64,000 nucleotides of DNA from Methanoregula formicica SMSP (GTDB lineage Archaea > Halobacteriota > Methanomicrobia > Methanomicrobiales > Methanospirillaceae): positions 186,001 to 250,000 of the forward strand of contig NC_019943.1 of NCBI RefSeq assembly GCF_000327485.1, given 5' to 3'. Positions within the stretch are counted from its first letter, which is position 1; every line of letters begins with the position of its first letter. The position numbers and the translations under genes were made by a program. Below, one piece after another: positions 9,811 to 17,312 of this stretch. Under the pieces are notes generated by a model. That model ran no database searches. It was given only the letters and a program-made list of their open reading frames with translations, and was not told the DNA's origin.

Positions 9811-9870
9811 TCGAAGATTTTCCTGATGGAAAATCTTCTCTTCCTCCTGGTTCTTCGAACCAGTCGGATC
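9811..9870 (+). repeat. modular hairpin repeat, solo copy (R1)
   Basis: Two adjacent hairpins. The first has a perfect 11-bp stem (9813-9823 with 9828-9838) around the loop TGAT. The second pairs 9847-9853 with 9857-9863 around TTC. They are joined by TTCCTC-type pyrimidine sequence and followed by TCGGATCC. The same order of parts occurs near 11.1, 54.6 and 55.8 kb. The element sits in the 179-nt gap between the divergent asnB and acetyltransferase genes. Confidence 0.75.
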
Positions 9871-9932
9871 CCGCACGCTGATATAGTATCGTGTTCAAGG
9901 ACTGTCCGGTAAGATGATCAGAGGCAGCAGTC

Positions 9933-10385
9933 ATGACGGTTGAAGTCCGGGAACTCAAACCTGAAGAATTCTTTCTGGCTGAAAAGCTTTGGGAGGAGTA
10001 CCGGGACCAGAAAGCAGACAAGGTACGTGAACGTATTTTCGGGATTTTCGAAGATGGTCGGCTTGCTGCGACTGCACGGCATACCCTCCACCCGGATGGC
10101 GTGGAGATGGATTGTGTCTTTGCGTCGGAAAAGTACCGGGGGAAAGGATATGCACGGGTGGCTGTCGAGGCACTGCTGAAGGCATGCGCATCAGAGGAGA
10201 TATTCATCCATTCAACGCTGGTCCTCATCCCGTTCTACAAGAAGCTGGGATTTGTGCCCATCCCTGAGGATGATCTCCCGCGGACGATCCGGGAGCGATT
10301 CCTGTTCTGTTTCGGGGAGATGGCTGGCTGTAATGTCTGTCCTATGGTTCGGGTTAAACAGCCGGAGGCAGCGACTACGCCATGA
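9933..10385 (+). CDS. GNAT family N-acetyltransferase
   Basis: The 150-residue protein has the GNAT fold pattern: MTVEVRELKPEEFFLAEKLW at the N-terminus, a central beta strand with MDCVFASEKYRGKGYARVAVEAL where R/G-x-x-G-x-A (RGKGYA) is the acetyl-CoA pyrophosphate loop, and FYKKLGFVPI near residue 85, the common end of the fold. The last 30 residues contain a CGEMAGCNVCP-like cysteine pair that is not part of the core fold. The substrate cannot be read from the sequence. It is divergent from asnB and probably transcribed alone. Confidence 0.85.
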   Translation: MTVEVRELKPEEFFLAEKLWEEYRDQKADKVRERIFGIFEDGRLAATARHTLHPDGVEMDCVFASEKYRGKGYARVAVEALLKACASEEIFIHSTLVLIPFYKKLGFVPIPEDDLPRTIRERFLFCFGEMAGCNVCPMVRVKQPEAATTP

Positions 10386-10805
10386 TTACAGGTGATATTC
10401 CGGTCTTGGACTGACATATGAGCTATTTCTGGAAGGGTGGTATGATGGATGTGACGCCTCTCATCACCACGCCCACTTTCGAAACAGTTGCGGCATCGTC
10501 CGCAGTCAGGGGTGAGGTGCAGACATATAAACGATTTCTCACCGAGTACCTCCCGCTTTTTTAGGTCAACCTGAACCACGAATTGGCCCGTTTGGGTTAA
10601 TTTCAAGGGATATGCGTATGCACTGAGTGGTGGAGAGTACCAAGACTCCCCGGAAGAAAGGGGGGATCCGGGGGCGGGTTCAACAGAGTTCATTTCTGCC
10701 TCCGATTGGCCTTTATCCGGACCTGACCAGTAAGGTCTGCCTGATTTTTTTTGAGCAGGGTCTGGTTGATTGTTACGCACTAATCTCAGCGCACAGGAGC
10801 TCAGC
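10386..10805. other. intergenic region without a supported gene
   Basis: No reading frame here looks coding on either strand. It contains an AT-rich stretch with ACATATAAACG near 10525 that could be a TATA element, a C-T-rich block, and a T8 run near 10745. No tRNA-like cloverleaf or known RNA was recognised. Confidence 0.4.
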
Positions 10806-10904
10806 TTGTTCAAGAATGGATATCACGGCTTTTGGTTGCTTGTCCTGGGGATAGTTGTATTTTATCAGGATCCGCTTGCAGACCCCGCCGGGTACCGGAC
10901 CTGA
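10806..10904 (+). pseudogene. upstream fragment of a small membrane protein, ended by in-frame TGA
   Basis: A TTG at 10806 is preceded at good spacing by AGGAG (10795-10799). It opens a frame with an aromatic, hydrophobic segment (GFWLLVLGIVVFYQDP) that ends at TGA 10902-10904. The following membrane ORF, whose ATG is at 10926, is in exactly the same frame. The simplest reading is one ancestral gene cut by a nonsense mutation. A short upstream ORF followed by a separate downstream start is the alternative. Confidence 0.45.
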
Positions 10905-10925
10905 TTCAGTCTCAGCGAGGTCTTC

Positions 10926-11297
10926 ATGGCCTGCCTCCTTGCAGGGACCATCGCGGTTCCTGTCGGGATCTGGTTTGCCGGGCGGACGGAACTCCCTCTA
11001 GCCTTCATCGGTGCGGGCATCCTGTTCCTGCCGCTCTTCATATTCCTGCCCCGGCTCGTCCGGTACGCCATGAAGGTGGACACGGACGCGGCTTCGAAGA
11101 ATTCTTGCGAATTCTTCTCATCCTCGAATTGCGCTTCGCGCAGTTCTTCGGATCTGGACGCGTTCGGCAAGAACGAGCAGACAAAGAAGGTCTTCTGGAC
11201 CCTCTTTCTTGCCACCGCCGGCCTTGTGCTGGCGCAGGTGCTCGACCCGGTGACAGCGCAGAAACTGGCGGAGATCCTTGCGGGGCTTGTCCCGTGA
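10926..11297 (+). CDS. small hydrophobic protein of unknown function
   Basis: The 123-residue frame has two closely spaced hydrophobic segments near the N-terminus (MACLLAGTIAVPVGIWFAG and AFIGAGILFLPLFIFLP) and a third near the C-terminus (VFWTLFLATAGLVLAQVL). Between them lies a Ser/Asn/Cys-rich low-complexity stretch (about residues 57-76) encoded by a copy of the hairpin repeat. GAGGT lies four bases before the ATG and could drive translation. Whether it is a live gene, or the 3' part of a gene broken by TGA at 10902, is uncertain. Confidence 0.5.
   Translation: MACLLAGTIAVPVGIWFAGRTELPLAFIGAGILFLPLFIFLPRLVRYAMKVDTDAASKNSCEFFSSSNCASRSSSDLDAFGKNEQTKKVFWTLFLATAGLVLAQVLDPVTAQKLAEILAGLVP
11093..11155 (+). 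repeat. hairpin repeat inside a reading frame (R2)
   Basis: A perfect 9-bp stem (11096-11104 with 11109-11117, loop TTGC) is followed by TTCTCATCCTC, a second imperfect hairpin with loop TTCG, and then TTCGGATC. This is the same part order as at 9811-9870. It lies within the 10926-11297 frame and keeps that frame open. Confidence 0.6.
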
Positions 11298-11482
11298 GGT
11301 TGTGATGCAAAACGAATAAACAGGCCGGGGATTCATCCCCCTGCCTGATAATAATCAAGGCATTTTCAAAAGAGAAGGTTATTCCATTTCCCTCTCCCCA
11401 TCCTGCACTATGGCATTCCGGCACGATGCCACTCAGTGATGTCCGTGTCGTTTCCCGATGCTACTGCGCTCTTACTCCCCAC

Positions 11483-12808
11483 TTAGGGAGAAGAAAAGAG
11501 GTTCAGGGATGGGATACCCGTATTCATATTCCCGAGGGTAATCTTGTATTCAAAGTTCTGGGTATTTTTTGGCGTTACGGAGAGCTGCCAGACTCCGGGC
11601 TTGCCCTCAACAGTATATATCACGGTGTACTGGACACTGGCCTCATGGTAGGTGGCTTCCTCCGATGAGGGTGATACAACCGGATCGCCATCAAGGTTGA
11701 CGGATCCCCGGATAATCTTCTGGACCGGCCTGGCAGTCACGATCCCGTCGGGACCGGTGATCGTGGTCTCGAACGAGGGTTCGCGGATGGTGCTGGTTGC
11801 GATTGGGGCGGAATATCCTGAATAGCCCGAAGTGAGTTCTATGGAGACCGGTTCTGCTGCGTCCAGCGTGAACTGTTTCACATATGATGCTGTGGGCTGT
11901 TTCCAGATATTGAAGTTCAGCGATACCCGGCCCTCTCCCTGCATAAGAGACGGATCATCGATACCGAGGTCAATATACCCGTTCGAATAGCCTGTTGCGG
12001 TTGTGGGAACCTTCATGATAATTTCAAGAGTGCCGGTCGAGCCGGGCGGGATCGAAGAGGGTGCGATCAGCTGGAACGAGTCGGCAGTCAGGCCGGGTTC
12101 CGTGACACCGTATGGACCATACGAGATGAAACTGTCGCTGCTGATTTTCGGGGCCAGCTGAACGGACGACGCCCCGGTATTCTTGATCTCAGCCGTATAC
12201 CGGTATTCTTTTCCTGCCTCAACCTGATCGGAGATATACTGGGGGGATATCTGGATTACCGGAGGTACGATGACATTCACGTTGAAATTCATCTGGTGGA
12301 TATAGTTCGGGTAGGGTGTCGGGTAGGCCGAAGGGTATTCCTCGTCTGTAAAGACCAGGTTGGCGTTATATGGCCCCCGGGAAGCATCCGACGGAGCCGA
12401 TACCTTCATGATGAATTTTATGCTCTCACCGGCAGGTACATCCGCGGAAGCCGGGGTGACGGTAATCCAGGAAGGATCCAGTTCATAGGGAATGTTGTAC
12501 GGCTGCAGTGTGATTTTGGGCGTGAGCGTCACGGTTTTGCTATCCCGGTTCCTGACCGTGATGGTCATGTCTTTGGATTCCCCGGGTTTGAGGGCGAACT
12601 GCGTATATGCTGGGTTGATCTCCAGTTTCGTGTAGTTGCCTGCAGGAAAAGATATGGTTGCCGGTGTGGGTGCCGGTATGGGTATCGCCGTCACTACCTG
12701 CATAACTGCACCGGAATTGCCTGTCTGGTCCTCTGCTGCGCAAGCAGCCGGTGTAAGAAAAAGCAGGACCGCGGCTGCAATGATGATCGATATGCTGAAT
12801 GATCTCAT
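11483..12808 (-). CDS. secreted surface protein with NEW3-like Ig domains
   Basis: The 441-residue protein has a Sec signal peptide (MRSFSISIIIAAAVLLFLTP, cleavage probably after ACA) and two or three beta-sandwich repeats of the NPCBM-associated NEW3 / COG1470 kind, with phrases such as LKPGESKDMTITVRN, PAGESIKFIMKVSAPSD and IPPGSTGTLEIIMKVP. Thr/Pro-rich linkers follow the signal. No C-terminal anchor is visible, so it may be released or bound to the S-layer. AGGAG lies about five bases before the ATG at 12808. A strongly AT-rich promoter-like region sits about 120 nt upstream. Confidence 0.75.
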   Translation of the reverse strand: MRSFSISIIIAAAVLLFLTPAACAAEDQTGNSGAVMQVVTAIPIPAPTPATISFPAGNYTKLEINPAYTQFALKPGESKDMTITVRNRDSKTVTLTPKITLQPYNIPYELDPSWITVTPASADVPAGESIKFIMKVSAPSDASRGPYNANLVFTDEEYPSAYPTPYPNYIHQMNFNVNVIVPPVIQISPQYISDQVEAGKEYRYTAEIKNTGASSVQLAPKISSDSFISYGPYGVTEPGLTADSFQLIAPSSIPPGSTGTLEIIMKVPTTATGYSNGYIDLGIDDPSLMQGEGRVSLNFNIWKQPTASYVKQFTLDAAEPVSIELTSGYSGYSAPIATSTIREPSFETTITGPDGIVTARPVQKIIRGSVNLDGDPVVSPSSEEATYHEASVQYTVIYTVEGKPGVWQLSVTPKNTQNFEYKITLGNMNTGIPSLNLFSSP

Positions 12809-13087
12809 GAAAAACTCCTGTAGTTCGTGAGCGCCGGGGTGGCTCTGATAACCAGGGTATTCACCCCGTTGCTGATTGGCAATAGCTGTTCCGGTTCAGA
12901 GATTTACGTCTGAAATGAACACCTATAATACAATATTTTTTTATATTATATGTGCCATTCGAAATGAAATTTTAGCCAGATCATTGTTTCATAACCCGTC
13001 ATTTGGCATCCCTGACCCGACAAAGACACCGATGGGACGTGTCTCTGAAATTGCGGCGCTCGGGATTGGCAGTGTTGTCTTCCTTGT
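12809..13087 (-). promoter_or_regulatory. upstream region of the NEW3-type gene
   Basis: There is no gene here. A 40-base AT-rich tract (about 12925-12960) includes the core ATAATATAAAAAAA when read on the minus strand and is the best TATA candidate for the surface-protein gene, leaving a leader of roughly 100 nt. AGGAG at 12814-12818 (complement) is its ribosome binding site. Confidence 0.4.
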
Positions 13088-13136
13088 CTCCAAAAAAAGA
13101 GCAATTTCCCGTTTTTATTCCCTGACCAAAGGCTAT
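13088..13136 (-). terminator. terminator of the MCR-maturation operon
   Basis: Read on the minus strand, the sequence after the last gene of the operon reaches a run of seven T residues (complement of 13092-13098) about 40 nt after the stop. Confidence 0.45.
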
Positions 13137-13634
13137 TTATGTTTCCCCCGACTTCTGTTTCTTTCCAGAGGCTGTTTTCTCTTTCTTCCCCCCGCCCACA
13201 CCCTTCACCTCGCACGGCACGCACCGTTCGAGCTTCTCGTCAACGATACGATACGCGTTCGCGAGCACGGATGAGTTGGAGATCATGCCGGACAAGAGGA
13301 TGACTTCGAGGATCTCCTCGCGGGTGGCCCCCATCTTGATCGCCGCCTGCATGTGGTAACCGGTACAGTGCGGGCACTTCAAGGCCGCACCCACGGCCAT
13401 GCTGATCAGCTCCACGTACTTCGGGTCGAGCGGGCTGGTCTCCGCAACGGTCCCCTTGTACAGCAGGTGGGAGATGAGTACCTCAGGGCGCTCGCCCATC
13501 CTCCGGAAGATGAGCGGGACTTTCCCGTACTCCTCTTCGATGACCTTCATCCATTCTTCCGCGGTTACGTCTGCGCCCTGGGCAACAATCCGCGCAAGCT
13601 TCTCCTCAAATGTCTCTTTCGATGACTTTCCCAT
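13137..13634 (-). CDS. AhpD-like / carboxymuconolactone decarboxylase family protein
   Basis: The 165-residue protein has a CMD/AhpD domain with the redox motif CPHCTGYH (Cys87, Cys90, His94) and the helix MQAAIKMGATREEILEV. AhpD-type proteins are thiol-disulfide enzymes. The last 25 residues are Lys/Gly-rich and disordered-looking, with another Cys pair (CVPC). It is the last gene of the operon that encodes Mmp7, 17, 15, 5, 6, 3 and component A2, 14 nt after Mmp7. A role in thiol redox control of MCR activation is inferred only from that position. Confidence 0.82.
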   Translation of the reverse strand: MGKSSKETFEEKLARIVAQGADVTAEEWMKVIEEEYGKVPLIFRRMGERPEVLISHLLYKGTVAETSPLDPKYVELISMAVGAALKCPHCTGYHMQAAIKMGATREEILEVILLSGMISNSSVLANAYRIVDEKLERCVPCEVKGVGGGKKEKTASGKKQKSGET

Positions 13635-13648
13635 GCCAGTACCTCGTT

Positions 13649-14587
13649 TCAGACCGCAATGTTCGTCTCCGAGAACGGGAGCACCCTCACGATGATATAA
13701 TCCCTCATCCGCGAGGGAAGGACCTCTGCCACTTCCCCGAGCATAATCCCATCTTCGATTGTCACCTTCTTCACCTTCTCTGCGAACGTGTCGTAGGGAA
13801 GCTTAACCCGGAGCCCTGCCATCTGGACGGTCAGCGGGGTCGGGGAGGTCACATGCAGGATCTCGGGAATCTGCTCCCGAATCAATCCCATGAGCCGGGC
13901 CGGGTAGACCGAGAGGGGATCCTTGGCAATCTCTTCCCGCTTCTTCTCAAGCACGCGGGTGATCTCGGCTATGATCTCGTCCAGCTTCGCAAGCTCATCG
14001 GCCTCCTTTGTCCGCCGCATGAACCGGCCCACGTTGCCCACGTACCCGTCTACCGGCGGACTGATGATCCGCTCCAGAACTTCCTTGTCCGGGCCGCCGC
14101 AGAGCACGATCGGCACCTCGATCCCGCGCCGGAGCGTGGGCATCTTGTACTCGATGCAGGTCTCGAAGTTGCCCATGAGGTAGACCGCGATGTCGTGCTC
14201 GTTGATCACGTCGCGTTCCTCATCGTTCAGGCCGGCGATCCGCTTCCCCGGCCCCCGAGCCAGGCTGACCATATTGCTCTTGGCCCCGAGCCTGCGGACA
14301 TACTCAGCGATATCACAGGAAGGATGGGGGAGGTGATGGATCTCAAGGCTCATGCTCACGATGGCGATCTCGGTGCCGACAAGGGGCGAGTCCGTAACCT
14401 CTCCAAAAAGTGGCCGCGAGATCTGCCGGATCAGCTCGATGTCCTCGCGGGGCACAAAGCACTGGAGGACAACTTCCTGTGCGATGATGTGCTTCTGGAC
14501 AATGTAGCCGCCTAGGTCCTCGATCAGATCGACGACGATGTCGTGCTGGTAGATGCCGCCCTTGTAGGTGACGGGGACGAGCGTCAT
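13649..14587 (-). CDS. mmp7: methanogenesis marker protein 7
   Basis: The 312-residue protein matches the methanogenesis marker 7 family, found in methanogens and MCR-containing relatives. It has SMSLEIHHLPHPSCDIAEYV, VYLMGNFETCI and VLCGGPDKE stretches; Cys residues near positions 91 and 142 could bind metal. Mmp7 has been reported with Mmp17, Mmp3, McrC and component A2 in ATP-dependent activation preparations of methyl-coenzyme M reductase. It shares a 4-nt ATGA overlap with the upstream Mmp17 gene, which suggests translational coupling. Confidence 0.92.
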   Translation of the reverse strand: MTLVPVTYKGGIYQHDIVVDLIEDLGGYIVQKHIIAQEVVLQCFVPREDIELIRQISRPLFGEVTDSPLVGTEIAIVSMSLEIHHLPHPSCDIAEYVRRLGAKSNMVSLARGPGKRIAGLNDEERDVINEHDIAVYLMGNFETCIEYKMPTLRRGIEVPIVLCGGPDKEVLERIISPPVDGYVGNVGRFMRRTKEADELAKLDEIIAEITRVLEKKREEIAKDPLSVYPARLMGLIREQIPEILHVTSPTPLTVQMAGLRVKLPYDTFAEKVKKVTIEDGIMLGEVAEVLPSRMRDYIIVRVLPFSETNIAV

Positions 14588-15168
14588 GGCGGCACCTCGC
14601 CCATCAGCTTGAACTTTTCAGCAACCAGAGTCCCAATGTCCTCGGCCAGCGTGTTCTCGCTTGCCACGAATTTGAATTTCGTACCGGTGAAGACCTCGCT
14701 TCGGAGCCGGAAGCCCTCGGGGGCGATGCACCGGAGGGCGTAAATGAGATCCTTGTGGAGCGACTCGCTCGGGTCGGCCACCACGATCTCTTCGATCTCC
14801 TGGGGGGTAGCAGGAACATTGTACAGGATTACGGTGAAACGGTCAGGCTGCTCGACCTTCTCCTTGCCAAAGCGCTCCCAGAGGATCTTCAGCATCGGGG
14901 CCATGTAGGTCTCTTCCGAGATGACGAGCGTGATCTTCGTCTCCATCGGGTTCACATTGGCGAAGTCCCCGATCCGGACCCGTGTCGAGATCTTCTTTAA
15001 GGTCCCGACGGCAACGAAGACCGGCACCTTCGGGTCGATATAGATATGGAGCTTGTCGATGACTTTCATCAGGTTGTGGTCGAGCAGGACGTCGTTTGCG
15101 ATCTGCGTGTAGTATTCCGCCCCCAGTGCCTCGGGGCATTCGACTTCGAAATGTTCTATGGCCTGCAT
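14584..15168 (-). CDS. mmp17: methanogenesis marker protein 17
   Basis: The 194-residue protein matches marker family 17: MQAIEHFEVECPEALGAEYY at the N-terminus, an IYIDPKVPVFVAVGTLKK strand pair, and a RIGDFANVNPMETK region. No catalytic motif is obvious. It is thought to be a structural partner of Mmp7 in the MCR activation machinery. The start lies one base after the Mmp15 stop and the end overlaps Mmp7, so it is embedded in a coupled operon. Confidence 0.92.
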   Translation of the reverse strand: MQAIEHFEVECPEALGAEYYTQIANDVLLDHNLMKVIDKLHIYIDPKVPVFVAVGTLKKISTRVRIGDFANVNPMETKITLVISEETYMAPMLKILWERFGKEKVEQPDRFTVILYNVPATPQEIEEIVVADPSESLHKDLIYALRCIAPEGFRLRSEVFTGTKFKFVASENTLAEDIGTLVAEKFKLMGEVPP

Positions 15169-15169
15169 C

Positions 15170-16408
15170 TCAACGTTCCCTGATAAACCCGGAAGCCAGC
15201 AGTGCCGATCCTACGGAGCCGATATACTGCGAATGGTGCGGGACAACCACCTTTGTCTGGAGGAGTTCGCCCATCGCGTGGACGAGCCCCTCGATCAGGG
15301 ACGTGCCCCCGACCATGATGACCGGTTCCTTGATGTCCACTTCCTGCAGCTGCTGCTCGAAGACCTGCTCGGCCACGCTGTGGCAGGCAGCGGCGGCAAC
15401 ATCCTCGCGGGTTGACCCGGCAGCAAGGGCGTTCACCAGGCTCTGGGTGCCAAAGACGATACAGTAGCTGTTCATCGGCACCCGGCCGCCGAATCCTTTC
15501 ATGGCGAGCGGGCCAAGCTCGGTGATCTCGACCCCGAGGCGTTTCGCTGTCATCTCGAGGAACCGGCCGCTTGCTCCGGCGCAGATGCCGCCCATGGTGA
15601 AGGTGCCCGGGATCCCGTCCATCACGGCGATGGCCTTGTTGTCCATGCCGCCGATATCGATGACCGTGGCAGGGCCGTGCTGTTTGTCCGCGAGGTAGAC
15701 TGCTCCCTTCGAGTTGACGGTCAGCTCTTCCTGGATGAGGTCGGCGTTGAGGTCCTTCCCTACGAGAAACCGCCCGTACCCGGTGGTGCCAATTGCCTCG
15801 ATCTCCTTCATTGTGACACCGGCCTCGGCAAGGGCGGAATCGACCACGGAACGGGCGCTCTTCAGCACTTCCGTTGTGGGAGTCCATCCCGTGCCGACAA
15901 TTCTGTTGTCCTTCATGACCACAGCCTTTGTTGTGGACGAGCCTGAGTCAACGCCAAGGGTGATCCCCTGCTGGGTCTCCCGGGCAAGGAGCGCCCGCCG
16001 ACGCGCGATGGTGGTCAGGGCCTCCATCCTTGTAAGGAGCGTGCCGGCAGTTGTCCGCTCGGTGAACGAATAGCTGACAACCGGGAGCTTCGAGTGCTCG
16101 TGGATGTAGCGCCGGAGTTCGTTCCGCACGATAGCGGCCTCGGCGCACCGGAAGCACGTTGCGATGAAGACAGCGTCAGCGTCCACCCTGCCCTCGACCA
16201 GGGCCTTTGCCCGGGCAATGGCAAGCTTCAGGTCGGGGCTCCGGACATCGAGCCCGAACGTGTCAAAATCCCGCTTGATGTCCTTTAAGGCAACGTCCGG
16301 GAAGAATACCTCGCCGTTCACTTCCTTTGCGGCAGCATCGATCTCGTGCTGGACACCGGAGTAATCGGGGCCGCAGGAGAGCTGGGCGATCCGTACCGGG
16401 GGGGTCAT
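15170..16408 (-). CDS. mmp15: methanogenesis marker protein 15 (BadF/BcrD-type ATPase)
   Basis: The 412-residue protein has an N-terminal domain with a CFRC pair (Cys85, Cys88) and a C-terminal ASKHA ATPase of the 2-hydroxyacyl-CoA dehydratase activator type: phosphate loops [14 protein letters not shown] (151-164) and [12 protein letters not shown] (249-260), and cysteines Cys276 ([11 protein letters not shown]) and Cys316 (MNSYCIVFG) at the positions that hold the subunit-bridging 4Fe-4S cluster in dehydratase activators. By family analogy it is an ATP-driven low-potential electron donor. In this operon the likely target is reductive activation of MCR (Ni(II) to Ni(I)); that target is an inference. 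Start and stop are within 4 nt of its neighbours. Confidence 0.92.
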   Translation of the reverse strand: MTPPVRIAQLSCGPDYSGVQHEIDAAAKEVNGEVFFPDVALKDIKRDFDTFGLDVRSPDLKLAIARAKALVEGRVDADAVFIATCFRCAEAAIVRNELRRYIHEHSKLPVVSYSFTERTTAGTLLTRMEALTTIARRRALLARETQQGITLGVDSGSSTTKAVVMKDNRIVGTGWTPTTEVLKSARSVVDSALAEAGVTMKEIEAIGTTGYGRFLVGKDLNADLIQEELTVNSKGAVYLADKQHGPATVIDIGGMDNKAIAVMDGIPGTFTMGGICAGASGRFLEMTAKRLGVEITELGPLAMKGFGGRVPMNSYCIVFGTQSLVNALAAGSTREDVAAAACHSVAEQVFEQQLQEVDIKEPVIMVGGTSLIEGLVHAMGELLQTKVVVPHHSQYIGSVGSALLASGFIRER

Positions 16409-16851
16409 TTCTTACCTCCCAAGTCATTCAGGAAGCGCCTGATAGCTGCCACGAATTTCACGCCCTCCTCCTCGTTCTTCGGGTAGTCGAGGTCGAGCTT
16501 CGGGATGTCCTTCTGCCGGAGAAGGAACTTGATGAGCTCGTTCGTGCGGGCGCAGCCCATGCAGCCAAACGCGAGATCGGCATCGTTGATGATGATCGCG
16601 GCCTCACACTCCTCGATCATGGGGCCGTAGAGCGCCATCCGCCCCCGGACACCGGCCGGGACCTCGACGGCTGCCCATTTCAGGCCCTTCTTGGGCTCTT
16701 CGGGTGTGATCTGGAGGGGCGGGGACTCGAGTCCTGCGGTCTGGATGCGTTCGCGGACGGCAACGGCCGACGAGAGCGGTGTGTGGCCGTGCCGGGAGAC
16801 GAGGTCAGAGAGGATCAGGCTTGTTGCGGGATAGATGAATACTTTTGCCAT
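16405..16851 (-). CDS. mmp5: methanogenesis marker protein 5
   Basis: The 148-residue protein matches marker family 5: [18 protein letters not shown] at the N-terminus and the CMGCARTNE motif with Cys97 and Cys100, followed by a short helical end. The CxxC suggests metal or cluster binding. The function is not established beyond its strict presence in methanogens. It overlaps Mmp15 by 4 nt and follows Mmp6 by 2 nt. Confidence 0.9.
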   Translation of the reverse strand: MAKVFIYPATSLILSDLVSRHGHTPLSSAVAVRERIQTAGLESPPLQITPEEPKKGLKWAAVEVPAGVRGRMALYGPMIEECEAAIIINDADLAFGCMGCARTNELIKFLLRQKDIPKLDLDYPKNEEEGVKFVAAIRRFLNDLGGKK

Positions 16852-16853
16852 TG

Positions 16854-17312
16854 TCAGGACTCCTGTGCATCGATCAGTTTCTTCAGCGTGACGACATCCA
16901 GTGCCGGTTTGTCGAGCGGGTCTTTCGGTGCCGGGACGGTTGCGGCATCGCGTTTCTGCAGTTCTTCAAGGCCGTGCGAGACATAGGGGATGACAGTCAT
17001 CTCGTACTCCATGCCATTGTAGCCGGGCCGGGCCCCCCCGAGGTTTGCCCGGCAGCGCCGGGAATCGCCCGGCGGGAATCCCCGGTCCTTGACAAAGATA
17101 TGGCTCGGGTCCATCTTCCGGAGCTCGGAAACGATCCGGTCCACCTCTTCCTCCTTCCCGTTCACGACGAGTCCAAAACAGGTCTCCTTGATCATCACGC
17201 CTTTCGAGATCTCGTACCCCCGGAGGGCAAGGTCCGTGGGCGTGACCTCAAACGACTCCACCACAACGTATTTCGTTACAGTGCCGACATGGGTCGGAGT
17301 ATAGTCTGTCAC
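16854..17312 (-). CDS. mmp6: methanogenesis marker protein 6
   Basis: The 152-residue protein matches marker family 6. It has a predicted alpha/beta core with GVMIKETCFGLVVNG, VSELRKMDPSHIFVKDRG and FPPGDSRRCRANLGGARPG, giving two conserved-looking cysteines. No enzyme motif is recognisable. The start overlaps the Mmp3 stop by 4 nt, which suggests coupled expression and perhaps a joint complex. Confidence 0.9.
   Translation of the reverse strand: MTDYTPTHVGTVTKYVVVESFEVTPTDLALRGYEISKGVMIKETCFGLVVNGKEEEVDRIVSELRKMDPSHIFVKDRGFPPGDSRRCRANLGGARPGYNGMEYEMTVIPYVSHGLEELQKRDAATVPAPKDPLDKPALDVVTLKKLIDAQES

Noticed and set aside
10235-10813. A 192-residue minus-strand frame with a CGRCRNC cluster
   Set aside because: It overlaps the end of the acetyltransferase gene, has no plausible start or domain, and the cysteines look accidental.
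12876-13274. A 132-residue plus frame upstream of the NEW3-type gene
   Set aside because: It runs through an AT-rich promoter-like region and the 3' part of the AhpD-like gene; no ribosome site is visible.
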